A stretch of DNA of 45,714 nt from Clostridia bacterium. GTDB lineage: Bacteria; Bacillota; Clostridia; Oscillospirales; Acutalibacteraceae. Below the pieces are notes generated by a model. The model searched no databases and was not told the DNA's origin. It saw nothing but the letters and a program-made list of their open reading frames with translations. A program made the position numbers and the translations under genes. The stretch covers positions 1 through 45,714 of the forward strand of contig JAFQRY010000009.1 in the NCBI GenBank assembly GCA_017409845.1. Direction: 5' to 3'. This document shows positions 40,484 through 45,714 of the stretch, piece by piece. Within the stretch, counting starts at the first letter, position 1. Every line of letters starts with the position of its first letter.

Positions 40484-41446
40484 TTACTGAAAAATCGTTT
40501 TCTGCTCCACGGAAATCGCAAACGAACATGAGCATCTTTCATAGCTGACTGTCACAAAAGCCTCTTCTTTGAATAAATGCTTTTCAATTTCAATATCGAG
40601 GGCGTATTCATCAGCTGTAAGCTCCCTTTCATCGCCGTTGCTGTAAACGGCGTAAACCTGCATTGCGGAAAGGTCGATGTTATTCAGATCTTTTGCCGTG
40701 AAAGTAAAATCATCGGGAAATACGGCGTAAATTGAATTCAGCTTTTTAGTTTCAATGCTTTCGATTACCCTCACTTCAAGGGTCTGAGTGAAGCTGCCGA
40801 CCGAAATTTTAACCGTTTCATATTTCGGCTCCGTGCCGAAGCTGTCGGAAACCTCAACCGTGTAATCATCAATACGCACAAGCCTTTTTTCACCGTTGTC
40901 ATATTCGCCGAAAACCTTCAGTCCGTTGCTGCTGAATCTTTCGCCCACATAATATTCCGTTTTGAAATCGGGCGTTGCTTCAACGCTGATGCTTATCAGG
41001 CTTGCTTCTTTTTCTGTTGCGGTTAATGTTGTTGCAGGCTGAGTGGTTGTCTCTTCAGCCTGTTTTTCGTCTGTGAAGAAATCCGAAACGATGCCCGAAA
41101 GTGCCTGAACGATTGAAATGTTTTCTTCAACTTCAATCTGTGTTCCTGCGGTGAAAAGAATTGCGATTGCTGCAGCCGCCGCAACAAGAATTTTAAATTT
41201 GCGTTCGGCTTTAATGCCGATTTTATCAAGAAAAGCCTTGCGTGAAATAAGGGGAAGTATCTGCGAATCATCGCCTGAGCGGATAGCGTTTATCGCATCG
41301 GCACATTCGTCGATAAAATCAAAATCCGTGTCATCGCCCTTGTCAAATTCAGCATCAATAATCTCTTCGAGCATTCCGCAAAGCTCGTTCGCAAGATCAG
41401 TCATAAAATCGGGATGCATGAGTATTTCTTTGCTCAGAGTCATCAT
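40484..41446 (-). CDS. Membrane anti-sigma factor with extracellular Ig-like domains
   Basis: A 320-aa single-pass protein in the position of an anti-sigma factor. The N-terminal 80 residues are cytosolic and acidic-helical (likely sigma-binding). A helix at about 85-101 (ILVAAAAAIAILF) crosses the membrane. A Thr-rich linker (about 130-145) leads to two bacterial Ig-like group-3 domains outside (YYVGERFSSNGLKVFGEY, then a similar AVYSNGDERELTADEY). This is a sensor layout, with Ig domains reading the wall or a ligand. It starts a few bases beyond the sigma stop, with AGGAGG overlapping the sigma end, so the pair is translationally coupled. Confidence 0.75.
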   Translation of the reverse strand: MMTLSKEILMHPDFMTDLANELCGMLEEIIDAEFDKGDDTDFDFIDECADAINAIRSGDDSQILPLISRKAFLDKIGIKAERKFKILVAAAAAIAILFTAGTQIEVEENISIVQALSGIVSDFFTDEKQAEETTTQPATTLTATEKEASLISISVEATPDFKTEYYVGERFSSNGLKVFGEYDNGEKRLVRIDDYTVEVSDSFGTEPKYETVKISVGSFTQTLEVRVIESIETKKLNSIYAVFPDDFTFTAKDLNNIDLSAMQVYAVYSNGDERELTADEYALDIEIEKHLFKEEAFVTVSYERCSCSFAISVEQKTIFQ

Positions 41447-41450
41447 TCCG

Positions 41451-41984
41451 TCAGCCTCCTTTCGTATAATAATAAACCATATCTTTAATTTTGTTTCTCA
41501 GCCGCATCAGCCGCATTGATGCGGCGGGCCGTGAAATTCCGAGTTTTTCCGCTATATCCTCAACACCGTTTTTCTGTATGTACCGCAAATCATAGATTTG
41601 TTTTTCTTCATCGGTGAGAAGACCGAGAAGATGCTTTGCACATTCCTCATAATCAATCAGATCGAGCTGTGCGGTGTAGTTATCGTTGGTGGTGCCGATA
41701 TCCTCCGCTGCTTCAAGCGGCACCTGCCGCCGCAGCTCTGAGGCATCTTTTTGTTTTTGCCGTCTGACAAAATTATCGGCTGTCCGATAAAGGAAAGCTC
41801 TCGGATTTTCAAATTCCTCTCCGTCAAGTAGTTTGTTATAGAAAACGATGAAGGTCTCCTGCACACAGTCGTCTGCAGCCTCCCGTGAGCCGTCAAGGCG
41901 TGACAGACAATAGCTGAAAAGTCTGATGCGGTATTCGTTATAGCATTTCTGCAGCAATGCATCTGCACGCTTCTTTTCGCTCAT
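41451..41984 (-). CDS. ECF-type RNA polymerase sigma factor
   Basis: A 177-aa ECF sigma factor with region 2 (AADDCVQETFIVFYNKL, about 35-55; then FLYRTADNFVRRQ) and region 4 (LLTDEEKQIYDLRYIQ, then VEDIAEKLGISRPAASMRL). ATG 41984 follows AAAGGAG by 8 nt; an upstream ATG at 42002 overlaps that ribosome site. It heads the operon sigma, anti-sigma, LRR protein. Its promoter at 42006-42043 shares sequence with the promoter of the other LRR gene, which suggests self-regulation plus at least one distant target. Confidence 0.93.
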   Translation of the reverse strand: MSEKKRADALLQKCYNEYRIRLFSYCLSRLDGSREAADDCVQETFIVFYNKLLDGEEFENPRAFLYRTADNFVRRQKQKDASELRRQVPLEAAEDIGTTNDNYTAQLDLIDYEECAKHLLGLLTDEEKQIYDLRYIQKNGVEDIAEKLGISRPAASMRLMRLRNKIKDMVYYYTKGG

Positions 41985-42005
41985 TATCCTCACTCCTTTC
42001 ATCAG

Positions 42006-42043
42006 CCTTCATTAAGTAGTCAACGAAAATTCAAAATGTAACA
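42006..42043 (-). promoter_or_regulatory. ECF-type promoter of the sigma operon
   Basis: TGTTAC (42043-42038), 12 nt, CGTTGACTAC (42025-42016), then TTAATGAAGG (42015-42006). The same elements and spacing occur at 18930-18967. Confidence 0.68.
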
Positions 42044-42117
42044 GAAATTTTTTAAAATTTTTTTGCTTTTATTATAATCCATGGAAACGGATATGGCAAT
42101 ATGAGTGCCTTACGGAT

Positions 42118-42172
42118 AAAGCAAAGCCTCCCCGCATACGGCATTACCGGCTGCAGGGAGGCTGCTTTTATC
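42118..42172 (-). terminator. Terminator of the beta-helix/GH31 unit
   Basis: Eight-bp core stem (42125-42132 with 42156-42163) extended by AAAGC with GCTTT after a two-base bulge. It separates the glycosidase unit from the ECF operon. Confidence 0.75.
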
Positions 42173-42177
42173 TGATG

Positions 42178-44094
42178 TTATGATATTTCCGTTTTGAATA
42201 TCGCCTTGTTTTTTGAAACGTGAAGCTCTCCGAAAAACAGACTGCTGAAATCCCTGACCGTTATTTCCTCGGGAGGAACAACGGGATATTCCGCATTGTA
42301 TGAATCGGAGGTGTGCTTTGAATTGACCTTAGTAAAAAGATAATTGATTCCTGCTCTGTGAATAAAAAAGCCGTCGATTGTTATTCTCTGAGGCAGATAG
42401 CAGGTATAGCCAAAATCATGGTCCTCGGAATTTTCTGCCTTTATGATATGGCTTGCTATTGCCGTGGGATAAAATCTGCAGTTGCGGATAATCATTTCAC
42501 CGTTCCAGGTTGAACCGTAATCCGAACGAAGGTCAACAAAATCCTCGGCAAGAACGGTTGTGTTCTCAATCAGAGCCGTTCCGCTTCCGATAAGCTTTAT
42601 TCCGTGATGACCGAGAACGGAGTTTCTAACCGTTGCGTTGAGAACTCCCTGATGTGCATCAAAGCGTGAGAGTGCACAGCCGTCATATACAAGATTCTTG
42701 CAATAGTTTGTGCCTGCAATTCCCCAGAAATCGCTGTCGGTTATATCGTTTGTCTGGCTGCAGTTGATGAAGCTTGCATTAACCGCCGTTGCGGCACCGA
42801 TATCGTAGGTACCCATGGTTACGCTTGTTCCCGCAGAGCCGGTTGTTGAATATTTTTTATGCCCCGTGAAGGTGCAGTTTTTTACCGTCACATCAGCACA
42901 GCATGAAAGGCTGACGAAAGCCGAATACGGTGCACCCGTTTTGCCTTCGTTGGTAATATCGTGATATAAGCCGTCTATAACGGTGTTTGAGCGACGGACC
43001 TGAATTCCTCTTGTATAGTAGCTGTATTCGGAAGCGGCATTATTTGCAACGGTTGTGAAAAATCCGCCCTTTACGGTTAATACTTCGGTATCAAGCGGAT
43101 ATGCCACAGCGGATGTAACCGCATCAAAATCCCATATAAGCGGAGTGTCGGGAGAAATGTTTCCGTTTTTATCAACGAGAATAACATCTGTCTGATTGCT
43201 GCCCGAATTCTGATTTGCACCCTTGCGGATATACCTTTTCACATTGGAATCCGTGAGCACAACGAGGCTTTCACCTTCAAGCACCGTGCCGATGTTTACG
43301 GCATTAATTTTAAGCGGAGAAACTTTATCTGTTATGTTTATCACGCCCTGCGACGGAGCAACATTGAATATCCATGCACTTCTGTTTTCAACCTGAGTGT
43401 CGTCAATTATAAAGCGTGCGGTTGACCAGTCGGTATCGGTCATAATGCAGGCTGTTTTGTCTGCACCGCCGATATAATATGTTGCGGTTTCGTTTGCAAA
43501 AACGCTCAGGGAGTTTGCGTTTGCATATTCGTGAGCTTTTACGATTGCATCCGAATCATCCGTTTTGCCGTCGCCCACGGCACCGAAATCCTCATAGGTC
43601 ACATAATCGGAAAAGGTTTTGCTGAATTCATAGCCGTCTCTGAAATCAAAGCTGCCTTCCGAAACGAGCAGAACTTCATCCGCAAAATCACTTATTCCTC
43701 TTGAAATTCCCGCTTCAGAGCTGCCCGTGATATAAATATTGCCGTTTTCAACCTTCAGGCTGAAGCTGTCGGTATCGTTAAGCGTTTCGTTGATTATGAA
43801 TGCGTTTTGAGCGGCATTTCCGACTGATATATTTTTGCCGCAAGCCTTACGGATTTCATCGGAAAGCGTCTGTGCGGCATATGAATACAGCGTGCCCTCG
43901 GGGGCTGAAATGCGGTATTCGTCAACGGAAACGCCGTTTACGGTTATCTCGCTGAGAGGTCTTACTATATACGGGCTTTCGTAGCCGCCTTTTGCAAGCA
44001 CGGCTTTAAGCTCCGCTTCGGAGAAGAGCTGCGAAAACTGAGCGGTGAAAACCGATATAACGCTCATAATCACCGCTATTATTCGTGAAAGCAT
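42178..44094 (-). CDS. Secreted right-handed beta-helix protein, pectate-lyase-like
   Basis: A 638-aa secreted protein. The signal peptide is residues 1-26. Residues 35-150 form an N-terminal alpha/beta domain (sugar-hydrolase accessory type). At about 165-200, VTYEDFGAVGDGKTDDSDAI is the classic opening of Pectate_lyase_3 beta-helix enzymes. The rest is a parallel beta-helix with repeated N-C and N-T turns (CCADVTVKNCTFTG, then ALIENTTV). Catalytic residues cannot be assigned. It may depolymerise or remodel a plant or mucin polysaccharide. ATG 44094 follows AAGGGTG. It is 27 nt after the GH31 gene, so both are likely in one operon. Confidence 0.78.
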   Translation of the reverse strand: MLSRIIAVIMSVISVFTAQFSQLFSEAELKAVLAKGGYESPYIVRPLSEITVNGVSVDEYRISAPEGTLYSYAAQTLSDEIRKACGKNISVGNAAQNAFIINETLNDTDSFSLKVENGNIYITGSSEAGISRGISDFADEVLLVSEGSFDFRDGYEFSKTFSDYVTYEDFGAVGDGKTDDSDAIVKAHEYANANSLSVFANETATYYIGGADKTACIMTDTDWSTARFIIDDTQVENRSAWIFNVAPSQGVINITDKVSPLKINAVNIGTVLEGESLVVLTDSNVKRYIRKGANQNSGSNQTDVILVDKNGNISPDTPLIWDFDAVTSAVAYPLDTEVLTVKGGFFTTVANNAASEYSYYTRGIQVRRSNTVIDGLYHDITNEGKTGAPYSAFVSLSCCADVTVKNCTFTGHKKYSTTGSAGTSVTMGTYDIGAATAVNASFINCSQTNDITDSDFWGIAGTNYCKNLVYDGCALSRFDAHQGVLNATVRNSVLGHHGIKLIGSGTALIENTTVLAEDFVDLRSDYGSTWNGEMIIRNCRFYPTAIASHIIKAENSEDHDFGYTCYLPQRITIDGFFIHRAGINYLFTKVNSKHTSDSYNAEYPVVPPEEITVRDFSSLFFGELHVSKNKAIFKTEIS

Positions 44095-44121
44095 TTTTAT
44101 CACCCTTACAGCTTTTTTACT

Positions 44122-45714
44122 TTATCTGCTGAGACTGCGGATTTCTTTGATGGGACCTGCAAATTCCTTGGAAACAGAGGGGAGTGCTTTGCCGTTCTTT
44201 ACGAATGAAGTATAAATCATACCCTTCTTATCGGTTGACATCTGGAATTTTGAAATGAGCTTTATGAGCTCCTGCTTTTCTTCTTTGTTTTTAAGATATA
44301 CACAATTGCTCAGAATGATTTTTATATCTGAAACAGCCTTTGCCTTAACGGTGATTTCAAGGGTGCCGCCGATTTTTTCAATCTTTGCATCATAAGAATT
44401 GCCGTCAACGGTTACTGCCGCATCCGCAGAAACGATATCTTTGAATTTAAAGATAAAGGTTCTGTTTTCGGGAGCGACGGATGCAACGCCGTCTGCCTTT
44501 GCGGCGGAAAATTCAACCTTGTCGCCGCTTTCGGAAACGGTGAATACAGTTTTGAGATATTCGCCGTTCTGATAAGAAAGGGTTTCACCGTCATCCTCAT
44601 AGAGAGTGAAGGTGTTGTTGCCTCTGTAAATCAGGAGCTCGAGCTCTTCGGGATTTGAGCAGTCATTGGTTCTGTCGTTGACGCTCATGGGAATAATCGA
44701 GCCTTCTTTTGCAAGAACGGGGATTGTTTCAACATCGCGGAACATCTTCACGAATTTGTTGCCCTCGTAAATTCTGCCCGTAAAAATATCGGTGTATCTT
44801 CCGTCGGGAAGCCACACATTAACGCCTGCAAGATTGGTTTTTGCCGAGGTGTGCTCCGTTATCGGTGCAACGATGAGCTCCGTACCGAAGAAGAATTCGT
44901 TTTTGCAATTATATGCATTTTTATCTTCGGGATAAGCGTAATACATCGGCTCGCAGATGGCTCTGCATTCGGTGTGGGTGCGGTAATTCATTGTGTAAAT
45001 ATAAGGGAGGAGCTTGTGACGCAGACGGAGAGCATCGCTTGCGATTCTCTGAACGGGGCCGCTGAATTTCCACGGCTCCTTGCCTGCAAATTCATTGTTG
45101 GTTGAATGCAGACGGTTAACGGGGCTGAAAACACCGAGCTGAACCCAGCGGAGATAAAGCTCGTCATCTCTTTTGCCCATGCAATGGCCGCCGATATCGT
45201 GGCTCCACCACGGATAGGCAACGTTGGATGCGGTGGCTGTGAAGCCCGGCTGGAAGTCAAGGCTTTTCCAGGTCTGGGTTGTGTCGCCGCTGAAGCCGAG
45301 AGGATATCTCTGACTGCCTGCACCGCAGAAGCGTGAAAGAATGAGCGGTCTGTGGTTATCTTTTGCATTATCGAGGAAATGATAGTGGTTGAGTGCCCAG
45401 AGGGGGTCAAGACCGGGAGTGGCGGTATTCTTGCCCTGCTGCCAGTCAATCCACCAGAAGTCAACGCCTGCTTTTTCAAGCGGATGATGAAGAATGTCAA
45501 AATAATTTCCGGTGAATTTTTTATCCGTTATGTCAAATGCAACGGGCTTTTTTTCGGCAGGATTCTGACCCATTGCCTTGCACATGTCATTGTATTGGTC
45601 TTCAAACCAACGAACACCCATTGACGGATGAATGTTGAATGTGACATGGTAATTATCATCCTTGAGCTTTTTTATGAACCCGTAGGGGTCGGGGAAAAGC
45701 TCGGTGTTGAAGCT
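44122..45714 (-). CDS. Glycoside hydrolase family 31 (partial, 5' end outside window)
   Basis: At least 530 residues of a GH31 retaining alpha-glycosidase; the frame stays open to the window edge, and the missing part includes the N-terminal domain. Visible landmarks: NIHPSMGVRW, FWWIDWQQG with the catalytic nucleophile Asp, GFSGDT with the general-acid Asp, YPWWSHDIGGH, then RHKLLPYIY and the C-terminal beta domains (WLPDGRYTDIFTG, LYEDDGETL). Family members act on alpha-glucosides, alpha-xylosides or related sugars. No signal peptide can be judged. A beta-helix protein follows downstream, consistent with joint polysaccharide use. Confidence 0.93.
   Translation of the reverse strand, partial: SFNTELFPDPYGFIKKLKDDNYHVTFNIHPSMGVRWFEDQYNDMCKAMGQNPAEKKPVAFDITDKKFTGNYFDILHHPLEKAGVDFWWIDWQQGKNTATPGLDPLWALNHYHFLDNAKDNHRPLILSRFCGAGSQRYPLGFSGDTTQTWKSLDFQPGFTATASNVAYPWWSHDIGGHCMGKRDDELYLRWVQLGVFSPVNRLHSTNNEFAGKEPWKFSGPVQRIASDALRLRHKLLPYIYTMNYRTHTECRAICEPMYYAYPEDKNAYNCKNEFFFGTELIVAPITEHTSAKTNLAGVNVWLPDGRYTDIFTGRIYEGNKFVKMFRDVETIPVLAKEGSIIPMSVNDRTNDCSNPEELELLIYRGNNTFTLYEDDGETLSYQNGEYLKTVFTVSESGDKVEFSAAKADGVASVAPENRTFIFKFKDIVSADAAVTVDGNSYDAKIEKIGGTLEITVKAKAVSDIKIILSNCVYLKNKEEKQELIKLISKFQMSTDKKGMIYTSFVKNGKALPSVSKEFAGPIKEIRSLSR

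Noticed and set aside
1-45714. CRISPR array or rRNA genes
   Set aside because: No evenly spaced direct repeats and no rRNA-like segments were seen.

Overview
The window looks like chromosomal DNA of an anaerobic, low-to-mid G+C Gram-positive bacterium of the class Clostridia, probably an uncultivated gut or rumen member of the Oscillospiraceae/Ruminococcaceae. This rests on pyruvate phosphate dikinase, a flavodiiron protein, 2-hydroxyacyl-CoA dehydratase-type proteins, a sigma-H-like factor, BspA-type LRR surface proteins, strong AGGAGG ribosome sites, several TTG/GTG starts and Firmicutes-type intergenic repeats. No 16S rRNA or other strict marker is present, so the placement is inference.

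Layout. 1-2.3 kb: a GNAT acetyltransferase, a stand-alone TipAS ligand-binding protein and a secreted GH43 glycosidase. 2.3-5.6 kb (minus strand): a compact cluster of a HIRAN-domain protein, two or three tiny peptide ORFs, a KAP P-loop NTPase and a PD-(D/E)XK nuclease, which resembles a defence module. 5.9-9.8 kb: a DUF6809-like protein with a metallophosphoesterase, two divergent XRE regulators (one with TPR repeats, one fused to a complete desulfoferrodoxin/superoxide-reductase-like module) and an AT-rich orphan ABC membrane domain. 9.9-13.6 kb: ppdK with a coupled 44-codon ORF, and an alkaline-phosphatase-superfamily hydrolase. 13.8-18.4 kb: two tandem paralogous secreted alpha/beta hydrolases and an OmpA-domain lipoprotein. 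18.5-18.9 kb: a MITE-like element. 19-22.8 kb: a large secreted LRR_5 protein.

22.9-28.1 kb holds the most unusual operon. It encodes a CooC-like nickel/iron-sulfur ATPase, two 2-hydroxyacyl-CoA-dehydratase-type subunits, their ASKHA activator ATPase, an unlisted 51-aa membrane peptide and a protein resembling the acetyl-CoA synthase (AcsB/CdhC) beta domain. I read it as an ATP-driven, low-potential reductase of unknown substrate. 28-34.5 kb: zinc-ribbon membrane proteins, an MFS transporter, a truncated ClC channel, a flavodiiron protein, an alanine/glycine symporter and a phosphoribosyltransferase. 34.6-37.5 kb: two tandem 25-aa hydrophobic peptides, a zinc-ribbon protein, a degenerate tRNA-like sequence, a sigma-H-like factor, a degenerate SleB-like protein and a MerR-TipAS regulator with an internal translation start. 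37.6-42 kb: an ECF sigma factor, membrane anti-sigma factor and LRR protein operon. The promoter of this operon is nearly duplicated in front of the other LRR gene 23 kb away, which suggests one surface-protein regulon. 42.2 kb to the end: a beta-helix (pectate-lyase-like) protein and a GH31 glycosidase that runs off the window.

All function calls come from reading motifs by eye; no database search was run.
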